From positions 744,001 through 808,000 of the forward strand of contig NZ_FRCH01000001.1 of NCBI RefSeq assembly GCF_900142825.1: a DNA stretch of 64,000 bases, read 5' to 3'. The notes beneath the pieces were generated by a model. It was not told the DNA's origin, ran no database searches, and saw only the letters and a list, made by a program, of their open reading frames with translations. A program made the position numbers and the translations under genes. Source of the DNA: Rhodanobacter sp. OK091. Lineage in GTDB: Bacteria > Pseudomonadota > Gammaproteobacteria > Xanthomonadales > Rhodanobacteraceae. Shown piece after piece: positions 24,918 to 35,465 of the stretch (the stretch's first letter is position 1; every line of letters starts with the position of its first letter).

Positions 24918-27323
24918 ATGAAATTACGTTATTCGGCTTTGTACGTCGCCATGACCACCATATTTGCCGCCGGCGCCGTCCACGCCGCAACACAGGATCC
25001 CGCCCCGCAGAACGCGGCGGCCAGCAGGAAGGTCAAGGATCTGGACGCCGTCAAAGTGACGGCGACCAAACGCGAAACACCGCTGCAGAAAACCCCGGTC
25101 GCGATCAGTGCGATCAGCGCCGACTCGCTCGACAAGGAGCGGGTGATGACGGTGCAGGACATCACCAAGCTGGTGCCCGGTTTCGAGGCCACGTCGCAGG
25201 GCGACCATGGCGTCGTCACGCTGACCATGCGCGGCATCGGCAACGACAGCGCCAAGACCGAATATGCCGATCCCGAAGTGGCGATGTTCGTCGACGGCGT
25301 GTATTCGCCGCGCCCGGAAGCGGCCGCCGGCCTGCTGCTGGACATCGATAGCGCAGAAGTCCTGCGTGGCCCGCAAGGCACCTTGTGGGGACGCAACTCC
25401 ACCGCCGGCGTGGTCAATTTCCAGACCGGCAAGCCGGATCTCAGCGGCTTTTACGGCAACGCCCAGATCGAGGCCGGCAATTACAGCCATGTCGGCACGC
25501 GCGCTACGGTGAACCTGCCGATCAGCAGCACCTTCGCCATGCGCGTGGCGATGGCGCAGGAGCAGCACGACGGTTACGTGAATTACCAGAGTCCGTCGAA
25601 GCAGCTGCCCAGCGTGGCCAGCCAGCAGGCCGCATATCTCGCCAGTGGCGGCACGCTGGCCACGTTCCAGCCGATCAACGCCAGCGACTACGTGACCGGC
25701 GGCGACAAGTACGACGCGCAGGACCAGTCGGCGGCGCGCGTCAGCGCCCTGTGGCAGCCGAACGATACTTTCACCTGGAACCTGTCCTACGAGTACTTCC
25801 GCGATCGCGGCACGCCCGGCATGAGCCTGATGCAGCAGCCGCGCGCGGGACAGGATTTCTGGTCGGCGCTGATCGATACCGCGCCCTACTTGAAGCGCGA
25901 TTCGCACACGGTGCGCAGCCGGATGGATTTCAAGATCGGCGACTCGATGATGCTGAGCTACGTCTTCGGCTTCAACCGCTTCTCCGGCAAGAGCAACTTC
26001 GACCAGGACAACGGCGTGCAGGTGCCGACCAGCTTCGCCACCGGCGCGTCCTACCAGGCCGATCGCACCAACTTCTCCAACTACAAGAACTACAGCCACG
26101 AGTTCGACCTGAAGTCGACCGGCGACAATGCCGTGGACTGGATCCTCGGTGCCTACTACGCCGCGGAGGACAACAACATCCGCTTCGACATCCCGATCCT
26201 CAACGGCACCTCGCAAGGCACCGTGGCCTGGCAGGGCTCGTTCATCCAGCCGAAGGAGACAGTGGAGTCCAAGGCCTTCTTCGGCCAAGCCACCTGGCAC
26301 ATCACCGACAGCCTGCGCCTGACCGGTGGCGCGCGCTGGTCCAACGACATCAAGAAGAACGAGGGCGGCCGCGGCTGGGGCTGGGCCTATGACCCGACCG
26401 TGCCGCAGGTGCCGATCTCGCCGGATGTCGAGCCGGGCAATGTGGGCTTCAGCGTCTCCACCATCAACGACGCGAAGTACGACAAGAGCAAGGTCACCTG
26501 GCTGGCCCGGATCGATACCGATGTCGGCCAGCACGGATTGCTGTATGCCAGCGTGTCCACCGGCTACAAATCCGGCGGCACCCAGGACGCCGGCACGCTG
26601 TACGAACCGGAGACGCTGACCAACTACGAAGTCGGCTCGAAGTTCAGCTTTCTGGATGGCCACCTGACCTGGAACAGCGCGGTCTACTACGAGCAGTTCA
26701 AGAACTTCCAGCTCGCCGCGCCGATCACCTATCCCAACGGCAACCGCGGGCTGGGCTTCTCCAACGTCAAGGGCACCACCAAGGTGATGGGCTTCGAATC
26801 GGAGCTGGCGCTGTCGAGCGAGAACGACCGCCTCAACCTGGTGTTCTCGGCAATCCCTAAGAAGGAACTGGGTACCCTCAAGTACGCCGGAAGCAACGAC
26901 TATCAGGGCTTGCCCGCCTGCCCGCCGGCGTCCGGCATCAGCGCCTGCGTCGATGTCAGCGGCAACGACCTGCCGCACGCACCCAATGCCTCGCTCACCG
27001 CGATCTACGAGCACGACTTCCGCCTGTCCAACGGCGGCCGGGTGACGCCTCGCCTGTCCGCGCAGTACCAAAGCTCGCAGTGGCTGAGTACGTTCAACCT
27101 GGGTGACGGCGACAAGCAGAAAGCGTACGGCCGCGGCGACGTCTCCGTGCGCTACACCGAGCCGCAGGATCGCTGGTGGGTCGGGGCGTACGTGCAGAAC
27201 GTGGCCGACGGCAAGGTACGCACCAGTGCCGGCCGCTTCGCGCTGCCGGGCGGCAGCTTTGCCTACACCTCGCAATATCTGCCGCCGCGCACCTTCGGCG
27301 TCAATCTCGGGGTGTGGTTCTAG
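24918..27323 (+). CDS. TonB-dependent receptor, probable oligosaccharide receptor of the beta-glycoside block
   Basis: Outer-membrane receptor of 801 residues. The signal peptide ends near VHAATQ; a TonB-box-like DAVKVTATKRE and a plug with RGIGNDS and LRGPQGTLWGRNSTAGVVNF follow, and the barrel closes with FGVNLGVWF. The start at 24918 has GGGGAGAGGG before it. Two operators and the halogenase-like gene share its upstream gap. The substrate is inferred from the neighbours (GH39, GH3), so xylo- or gluco-oligosaccharide is likely but not shown. It ends with a strong terminator. Confidence 0.9.
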   Translation: MKLRYSALYVAMTTIFAAGAVHAATQDPAPQNAAASRKVKDLDAVKVTATKRETPLQKTPVAISAISADSLDKERVMTVQDITKLVPGFEATSQGDHGVVTLTMRGIGNDSAKTEYADPEVAMFVDGVYSPRPEAAAGLLLDIDSAEVLRGPQGTLWGRNSTAGVVNFQTGKPDLSGFYGNAQIEAGNYSHVGTRATVNLPISSTFAMRVAMAQEQHDGYVNYQSPSKQLPSVASQQAAYLASGGTLATFQPINASDYVTGGDKYDAQDQSAARVSALWQPNDTFTWNLSYEYFRDRGTPGMSLMQQPRAGQDFWSALIDTAPYLKRDSHTVRSRMDFKIGDSMMLSYVFGFNRFSGKSNFDQDNGVQVPTSFATGASYQADRTNFSNYKNYSHEFDLKSTGDNAVDWILGAYYAAEDNNIRFDIPILNGTSQGTVAWQGSFIQPKETVESKAFFGQATWHITDSLRLTGGARWSNDIKKNEGGRGWGWAYDPTVPQVPISPDVEPGNVGFSVSTINDAKYDKSKVTWLARIDTDVGQHGLLYASVSTGYKSGGTQDAGTLYEPETLTNYEVGSKFSFLDGHLTWNSAVYYEQFKNFQLAAPITYPNGNRGLGFSNVKGTTKVMGFESELALSSENDRLNLVFSAIPKKELGTLKYAGSNDYQGLPACPPASGISACVDVSGNDLPHAPNASLTAIYEHDFRLSNGGRVTPRLSAQYQSSQWLSTFNLGDGDKQKAYGRGDVSVRYTEPQDRWWVGAYVQNVADGKVRTSAGRFALPGGSFAYTSQYLPPRTFGVNLGVWF

Positions 27324-27370
27324 GTTTCAGCTTTCCCCCTGGCCACGGAGACCTCCCCTCCCGTCGCCGC

Positions 27371-27404
27371 TGGATGCCCCCGCAACGGGGCATCCATTTT
27401 TTTT
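27371..27404 (+). terminator. Rho-independent terminator of the second TonB receptor gene
   Basis: Perfect 10-bp stem TGGATGCCCC/GGGGCATCCA with a CGCAAC loop and eight T. Confidence 0.93.
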
Positions 27405-27449
27405 GGTTCTTCCGGCTTGTTCGCTGAAATCCCGGAAGCACGTATGGGG

Positions 27450-27536
27450 TAGGAGCACGCTGGCGGGCGATGCTGTTGCTTTGGTTTTTCCTACCCAACC
27501 ATCAAAGCAACAGCATCGCCCGCCAGCGGGCTCCTA
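27450..27536. repeat. REP-like element, family 2: inverted pair forming a 34-bp hairpin
   Basis: Arms 27450-27483 and 27503-27536 are complementary at 33 of 34 positions around a 19-bp loop. The arm ends TAGGAGC and contains GCTGGCGGGCGATGCTG. A single copy lies at 11018-11044. The pair lies between the convergent receptor and GH3 genes. Confidence 0.85.
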
Positions 27537-27591
27537 CACGGCGGTGGTCGACGCGTCGGCGCGGCGCGTCGGCGGTCGGGTACGGGCTGGC

Positions 27592-30150
<2,559 letters not shown>

Positions 30151-30208
30151 GGCAGGGCTCCAGGCTGGCGCGCCGGCGGCGCGCGTCGAAACCGCATACT
30201 GACATGGA

Positions 30209-30222
30209 TGACAGCGCTGTCA
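30209..30222. promoter_or_regulatory. Beta-glycoside operator, copy 3
   Basis: TGACAGCGCTGTCA between the end of the LacI gene and the start of the GH3 gene. It is identical to the tandem pair near 24.8 kb and links the GH3, halogenase-like and receptor genes to one regulator. Confidence 0.82.
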
Positions 30223-30283
30223 ATTCGCTTAGCAGCATGGTCATCCGAGGAACTCTCGTTATTCCGGTAGGAGCGACATATTT

Positions 30284-30401
30284 CTTGTGGGAGCGACTTC
30301 AGTCGCGAAACCCCGCGAAGCTCGTGTGGTTTCTTGCCGCCCATCTGCTCGCACGAACAGGCCGCTGGCGCGGCCATCGCGACTGAAGTCGCTCCTACAA
30401 G
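30284..30401. repeat. REP-like element, family 1: inverted pair
   Basis: Arms 30284-30308 and 30377-30401 are complementary except for one base, with a 68-bp middle. The same unit occurs singly at 10331-10354. Confidence 0.82.
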
Positions 30402-30421
30402 GGCGACGTCGCGGACGAGTA

Positions 30422-31435
30422 TCAGGGAACGCGGGCAGTGGAGTCACGGATCTGCAGGGAAAACGGTATCTCTACCAGCTGGCCCGGGCCACGGCCGCGC
30501 AGGAGATTAAGCAACTGCTGCGCGGCAATCTTTCCCATCTCGCGGCTGGGCTGCTGGATGGTGGTGAGCGCCGGCCACAGCTGGCGCGCCAGCGGGGTAT
30601 CGTCGAAGCCGCACACGGAAAGATCGTGCGGCACCTTCAACCCATACTCGCCGGCCGCCCACATCACGCCGGTGGCCATGTCGTCGTTGGCGGCGAACAC
30701 CGCGGTAGGCCGCTGCTTCAGCGCGAACAGCTCGCGCGCCGCGGCGACACCGGAACCGAACGTAAAAGCGCCCTGCACTACCAGCGCCGGATCCTCGGGC
30801 AGACCCGCGGCGGCCATCGCCTCGCGATAACCGGCCAGGCGCCAGCGGCTGGCGCCGTGATCGGCGATGCCGATGACGTGAGCAATCCGTCGATGGCCCA
30901 GCTCCAGCAGGTGCTCTACGATCGCCCGCGCGGCCCGCTGTTCGTCCATGGTCACGCCGATGGCGTTGCGGCGCTGCATCGGCGACACGCTCGCATACGG
31001 CACGTTGCGCTCGCGCAGGCGCTTCAGCAGCGGCGCGTAGTCGGTGATCGGCGGCGTCAGCACCACGCCGTCGGGATGGTGATCGGAAATCAAGGTGTCG
31101 AGGCGACGGATGAAATCGTCGCTGCGCATGCGCAGCGGGCGCACCATCATGCTGTAGCGATACGCGTCGCAGGCTTCGAGCACGCCGTCCTGGATCTCGG
31201 CCAGGTAGGTCGAGGCCGGGTTGTCGTTGTTGTCGTACAGCATCGCCACCAGGAACGAACGGCTGCCTGCCAGGCTGCGCGCCGACGGATGCGGACGGTA
31301 ATCCATCGCCTCCATCGCGGCGCGCACCCGCTTGCGCGTTTCGTCGCTTACGTTGGCCTCGTCGTTGAGCACGCGGGACACCGTCTTGGGCGATACGCTC
31401 GCTGCGCGCGCCACATCTTCGAGGCGTACCCGCAT
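30422..31435 (-). CDS. LacI-family regulator of the beta-glycoside block
   Basis: Repressor of 337 residues: an N-terminal HTH (MRVRLEDVARAASVSPKTVSRVLN), hinge, and a periplasmic-binding-protein-like sugar domain. The ATG 31435 has GGGAG 6-7 bp before it. The gene is followed by operator copy 3 and the GH3 gene. Its recognition segment PKTVSRVLN differs from that of the other LacI protein (QATVSRALR). I infer from position that it binds TGACAGCGCTGTCA. Its own upstream gap carries alpha-glucan operator D, so cross-control is possible. Confidence 0.9.
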   Translation of the reverse strand: MRVRLEDVARAASVSPKTVSRVLNDEANVSDETRKRVRAAMEAMDYRPHPSARSLAGSRSFLVAMLYDNNDNPASTYLAEIQDGVLEACDAYRYSMMVRPLRMRSDDFIRRLDTLISDHHPDGVVLTPPITDYAPLLKRLRERNVPYASVSPMQRRNAIGVTMDEQRAARAIVEHLLELGHRRIAHVIGIADHGASRWRLAGYREAMAAAGLPEDPALVVQGAFTFGSGVAAARELFALKQRPTAVFAANDDMATGVMWAAGEYGLKVPHDLSVCGFDDTPLARQLWPALTTIQQPSREMGKIAAQQLLNLLRGRGPGQLVEIPFSLQIRDSTARVP

Positions 31436-31570
31436 GGAATCTCCCGCTGTCATTGCTGGTGTCGATCGACTATGCCGCCATCGCCCTGCCCTTTACAAGG
31501 ACCGGCTTTACAACGACCGTCCGCGAACGCAGGACGCGCTGCGAACGGTGCCGCGTCTGGTCTGACCGAA

Positions 31571-31584
31571 TGAATACGTATGCA
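31571..31584. promoter_or_regulatory. Alpha-glucan operator, copy D
   Basis: TGAATACGTATGCA between the divergent LacI gene (136 bp away) and the glycosidase gene (178 bp away). It could act on either or both. Confidence 0.78.
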
Positions 31585-31646
31585 ACCACTGGTTGCTGCA
31601 TTGCGACGCTACCTACCATGCGGGACTCATCCCCGCGCCAGCCTGT

Positions 31647-31674
31647 CCCGGATGTTGCAACTGCAACATGCGGG
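31647..31674. promoter_or_regulatory. Inverted repeat upstream of the glycosidase operon
   Basis: ATGTTGCA (31652-31659) and TGCAACAT (31662-31669) with a 2-bp centre, extended by CCCG/CGGG after one mismatch. The two-base centre favours a protein-binding site over an RNA hairpin. It is 44 bp before the short upstream reading frame at 31718. Confidence 0.5.
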
Positions 31675-31717
31675 ATATGCCGCGCCGTGACATAACAGAC
31701 GCCGGAGGGCTTATTCG

Positions 31718-31768
31718 ATGATCAGCACCATGGGCTGCAAACCTTGTACGGCGGCGCGCACATGTTGA
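31718..31768 (+). other. Possible 16-codon leader reading frame overlapping the glycosidase start
   Basis: An ATG at 31718 has a good GGAGGG ribosome site 8-9 bp before it and encodes 16 residues (MISTMGCKPCTAARTC) before a stop that overlaps the glycosidase ATG at 31762. The main start itself has no clear ribosome site. The leader could couple translation, or it may be the true N terminus separated by a frameshift: its Lys and Arg would supply the positive region missing from the glycosidase signal peptide. Confidence 0.45.
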
Positions 31769-33951
31769 GCGTGTTGCTGGCCGCGGCGATAGCCGCCAGC
31801 ACAGGCTCCCCGGCCTGGCATGACGGACTGGACTGGCACGGCGTGCACGCCGGCATCAGCCGCGATGCGCAGGACAACTACACGCTGGCGTGGCCGTACG
31901 GCCAGCGCGTGATCGCGGCACAGCCGCTGCGCACGGATACCGCCAGCGTATTGTTCGACGGACTGTTCGCGATGGCGCAGGACGATCTGCGGCAGGACTC
32001 GGTCACCGGGATCCGCGACGGTGCGTTCGACCACGGCCAGCCGATTCCCTGCCACTGTTTCGAGACCGGCCTGAAGTGGCCGTACGTGTGGACGCGCGAT
32101 CTGGCGTATTCGATCGACCTCGGCCTGTGGCGCTTCGACCCGGCGCGTTCGCGCAACGGGCTGCAGTTCAAGTTGTCCGAGGTACGCGCCCCGTCTGCGC
32201 CGCAGGGCCTTTACCCGATGCAGGACACCGGCTCCGGCGGCAGCTGGCCGATCAGCACCGACCGCGTGGTGTGGTTTCTCGGTGCACGGCACTTGCTCGA
32301 CGATCCGGCATTCGCCGGCAACGTCTACAAGGCGCTTGACGCCACCTTGGTGCAGGATCGGCAGTACGCGTTCGATTCCGCATTCGGCCTGTATCGCGGC
32401 GAGACCTCGTTTCTCGACTGGCGCGAGCAAACCTATCCGGCCTGGACGGCGGACGAAGTGACCTTCATCGCGCAGTCCTACGCGTTGTCCACCAACGTGT
32501 TGCATTACCAGGCCTTGCAGCTCGCCGCCACGATGGCCGCCCAGCGGCACGACACGAAGGCGGTGGCCGGCTACCGCAGCCAGGCCGTCGCGTTGAAGAG
32601 CGCGATCAACGCGCACTTCTGGCGCGCCGACCGCGGCATGTACATGAGTTACATCGGCGGCGACGGCACGCCTTACGACACCTACGACCTGCTCGGCATC
32701 GCACTGGCGATCGACAGCGGCGTAGCGGATGGCCAGCGTGCGCAGCAGACCCTGGCGAACTACCCCACCTGGGCCGCCGGCAGCCCGGTGATCTGGCCCG
32801 AGCGTTCCGACCAGCCGATCTACCACAACCGCGCGATCTGGCCGTTCGTCAGCGCCTATGCGTTGCGCGCAGCGCGCAAGCTGGAGCAGCCCGCACGCAT
32901 CGCCCACGAGATCGCATCGGTGATGCGCGGCGCGGCGCTGTATGGCTCCAACATGGAGAACTACGAACTGCTGACCCAGGGCCAACACGTGGACGAGGGC
33001 CAGCTCAGCGGCCCGGTGGTGAATTCGCCGCGCCAGCTGTGGTCGGTGGCAGCGTATCTCGCGGTGGCCACCGAAGGCGTGTTCGGCCTCGGCGAAGACG
33101 GCAAGGTGGAACCGAAACTGCCGACCTCGCTGGTGCCGATGCTGTTCGGCCAGCGCAGCTCGATCACGCTGAAGCTCACCGACCGCAGCATCACCTTGCA
33201 GCTTCCGAAGAAATACGCCGGCAACCTGCTGGTCGCCGATCGCAGCACCACGCACGACGCCGCCACCACGGTGGTGCTCAAGGCGGTGCAGGTGAAGGAC
33301 GCGCCGCTACGCACCGATGCCCCGCTGTACGCGCCGGTGGCGCCACCCGCACCGCTAGTGCGCGCCGACGGCGATGGCTGGCAGGTCACGGTGGACGGCA
33401 AGGTGCAGGTCTATGTCAACGGCCGGCGCCACGGCAGCGTCGAAGGCAGCGACCACCTTGCGCGGCAGGCCGGCCTCACCTGCATCAGCGCCACCCGCAT
33501 GGACGCGCACGGCATCGAATCGTTGCATAGCCCAGCCACCTGCGTGGGCGAGGTCGTGAAAGTCGCCGGCCACTGGCCGCGCAGCTGGAGCGCGCCGGCC
33601 ACCGGCGACTACCGGGTATCGCTCGACTACGCCAACGACCACGGTCCGATCAATACCGGCGTCACTGCCGCGGTGAAGATGCTGCACGTCCGCTGCGATG
33701 GCAGCGACGAGCAGCAGCTGCCGATCGTGATGCCGCACAGCGTGCGCGCACAGCCATCCAGCTGGGGCCGCTTCAGCGCCAAGGCCGGCGCCGCCTGCCG
33801 GTTCGATCTTGGCGACGGCTTCAACATGAGTTACCTCGCCCACTTCGGCCATTACACGGGCGGTAGCGGCGGTACTGATGGCCCATTGAACGAGGCCGAC
33901 GTGCATGATCTGCTGATCGCTCCGCTCGCCACCGGTGACGGCACACCATGA
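31762..33951 (+). CDS. Exported six-hairpin (alpha/alpha-barrel) glycosidase
   Basis: A 729-residue enzyme of the six-hairpin glycosidase superfamily. Barrel motifs are GLKWPYVWTRDLAYSIDLGL, TGSGGSWPISTDRVVW, SFLDWREQTYP and VIWPERSDQPIYHNRAIWPF. A C-terminal beta-domain after about residue 590 (VKVAGHWPRSWSAPATGDYRV) looks carbohydrate-binding. The signal peptide (MLSVLLAAAIAAS) is short and lacks basic residues, so the true start may differ (see 31718). The stop overlaps the transporter gene as ATGA and operator D is upstream, which places it in alpha-glucan use, perhaps debranching. The exact family is not certain. Confidence 0.8.
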   Translation: MLSVLLAAAIAASTGSPAWHDGLDWHGVHAGISRDAQDNYTLAWPYGQRVIAAQPLRTDTASVLFDGLFAMAQDDLRQDSVTGIRDGAFDHGQPIPCHCFETGLKWPYVWTRDLAYSIDLGLWRFDPARSRNGLQFKLSEVRAPSAPQGLYPMQDTGSGGSWPISTDRVVWFLGARHLLDDPAFAGNVYKALDATLVQDRQYAFDSAFGLYRGETSFLDWREQTYPAWTADEVTFIAQSYALSTNVLHYQALQLAATMAAQRHDTKAVAGYRSQAVALKSAINAHFWRADRGMYMSYIGGDGTPYDTYDLLGIALAIDSGVADGQRAQQTLANYPTWAAGSPVIWPERSDQPIYHNRAIWPFVSAYALRAARKLEQPARIAHEIASVMRGAALYGSNMENYELLTQGQHVDEGQLSGPVVNSPRQLWSVAAYLAVATEGVFGLGEDGKVEPKLPTSLVPMLFGQRSSITLKLTDRSITLQLPKKYAGNLLVADRSTTHDAATTVVLKAVQVKDAPLRTDAPLYAPVAPPAPLVRADGDGWQVTVDGKVQVYVNGRRHGSVEGSDHLARQAGLTCISATRMDAHGIESLHSPATCVGEVVKVAGHWPRSWSAPATGDYRVSLDYANDHGPINTGVTAAVKMLHVRCDGSDEQQLPIVMPHSVRAQPSSWGRFSAKAGAACRFDLGDGFNMSYLAHFGHYTGGSGGTDGPLNEADVHDLLIAPLATGDGTP

Positions 33952-35465
33952 AGGACAGCACACTCTTGAACACCAAACCGTCGCTGTCGTTCTGGCAGAT
34001 CTGGAACATGTGCTTCGGCTTCCTCGGCCTGCAGTTCGGCTTCGCGCTGCAGAACGCGAACGTGAGCCGGATCTTCCAGACCCTGGGCGCCGACGTGAAC
34101 GACATCCCGGCGCTGTGGATCGCGGCGCCGCTGACCGGGTTGATCGTGCAGCCCATCATCGGCCACTTCTCCGACCGCACCTGGACCCGGCTGGGCCGGC
34201 GCCGACCGTACTTTCTGGTCGGTGCGGTGTTCGCCTCGCTGGCGCTGCTGTGGATGCCGAATGCGCCTGCGCTGTGGATCGCGGCCGGGCTGCTGTGGAT
34301 TCTGGATGCCTCGATCAACGTATCGATGGAGCCGTTCCGCGCCTTCGTCGGCGACCAGCTGCCCACACCCCAGCGACCGCTGGGCTATGCGATGCAGAGC
34401 TTCTTCATCGCGGTAGGTGCCGTGGTGGCCTCGGCGCTGCCGTGGATGCTGGCGCAACTGGGTGTGGCCAACGTGGCGCCTGGCGGCGGCATACCCGACA
34501 CGGTGAAGTATGCGTTCTATGCCGGCGGTGCAGTGCTGCTAGGCGCGGTACTGTGGACGATCCTGCGCACGCGCGAATACCCGCCCGCGCAACTGCAGTC
34601 GTTCACCGACAGCGTGGCCGAGCAGCCCGCGGCGGATGCCTCGCGCGCCTGGAAACTCGGCCTGCTGCTGCTGGCGGCCGGCGTGCTGGTGCTGTTCGCG
34701 ATCCGCCATTTCGCGCTGGAGAAAGAGTTGTACCTGCTGGCCGGCGGCCTGATCGTGTTCGGCCTGCTGTTCGCCTGGCTCACCTTCACCCGCAGCTCCG
34801 GCATGCTGCGCGAAGTGATGGGTGACCTGTACGGCATGCCGGGGCCGATGCGCCGGCTCGCCTGGGTGCAGCTGTTCTCGTGGTTCGCGATGTTCGCGAT
34901 GTGGATCTACACCACGCCGGGCGTGACGCAGACGCTGTACGGCACTACCGACACCGGCTCGGCCGCCTACAACGAGGGCGCCAATTGGGTCGGCGTGCTG
35001 TTTGCCGCGTACAACGGCTTCGCCGCGCTGGCCGCCGTGGTGATTCCGCTGATGGTGCGCCGCTGGGGCCTGCGCATCAGCCACTTGGTGAACCTGTGCC
35101 TGGGCGGCGCGGGGCTGCTGTCGTTCCTGGTCATCCGCAATCCGCAGTGGCTGCTGGCCTCGATGGTCGGCGTGGGCTTCGCGTGGGCGTCGATCCTGTC
35201 GCTGCCGTATGCGCTGCTCTCGGACAACCTGCCTGCAGCGAAGATGGGTGTCTACATGGGTATCTTCAATTTCTTCATCGTGATCCCGCAGCTGCTGGCC
35301 GCCAGCGTGCTCGGCCTGCTGCTGCGGCTGTGCTTCCACAATCAGCCGATCTGGGCACTGGCGCTGGGCGGCGCCTGCCTGCTGGTCGCCGGCCTGTTCA
35401 CCTTGCGCGTGCGAGAGCCGGTCTACGCGGCGCCCGCCGCCGTCGCCGGCGGAATCCCGACATGA
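33948..35465 (+). CDS. MFS disaccharide transporter, probable maltose/maltodextrin permease
   Basis: Inner-membrane symporter of 505 residues with about 12 helices. The loop GHFSDRTWTRLGRRRPYFLVGA is the signature of the sucrose/maltose (SLC45/SUC-like, GPH-related) group. It is sandwiched between a glycosidase and a GH13 amylase with ATGA overlaps on both sides, which makes it the inner-membrane step for products released by those enzymes. Confidence 0.9.
   Translation: MKDSTLLNTKPSLSFWQIWNMCFGFLGLQFGFALQNANVSRIFQTLGADVNDIPALWIAAPLTGLIVQPIIGHFSDRTWTRLGRRRPYFLVGAVFASLALLWMPNAPALWIAAGLLWILDASINVSMEPFRAFVGDQLPTPQRPLGYAMQSFFIAVGAVVASALPWMLAQLGVANVAPGGGIPDTVKYAFYAGGAVLLGAVLWTILRTREYPPAQLQSFTDSVAEQPAADASRAWKLGLLLLAAGVLVLFAIRHFALEKELYLLAGGLIVFGLLFAWLTFTRSSGMLREVMGDLYGMPGPMRRLAWVQLFSWFAMFAMWIYTTPGVTQTLYGTTDTGSAAYNEGANWVGVLFAAYNGFAALAAVVIPLMVRRWGLRISHLVNLCLGGAGLLSFLVIRNPQWLLASMVGVGFAWASILSLPYALLSDNLPAAKMGVYMGIFNFFIVIPQLLAASVLGLLLRLCFHNQPIWALALGGACLLVAGLFTLRVREPVYAAPAAVAGGIPT

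Noticed and set aside
24924-27275. A 783-codon open frame on the minus strand opposite the second TonB receptor gene
   Set aside because: It is the complement shadow of a clear receptor gene in high-GC DNA; its translation is Arg/Gly/Ala/Val-rich with no domain.
31445-31452. CGCTGTCA half-site just before the LacI gene start
   Set aside because: Only one half of TGACAGCGCTGTCA is present; the other half does not match, so autoregulation at this spot is not supported.
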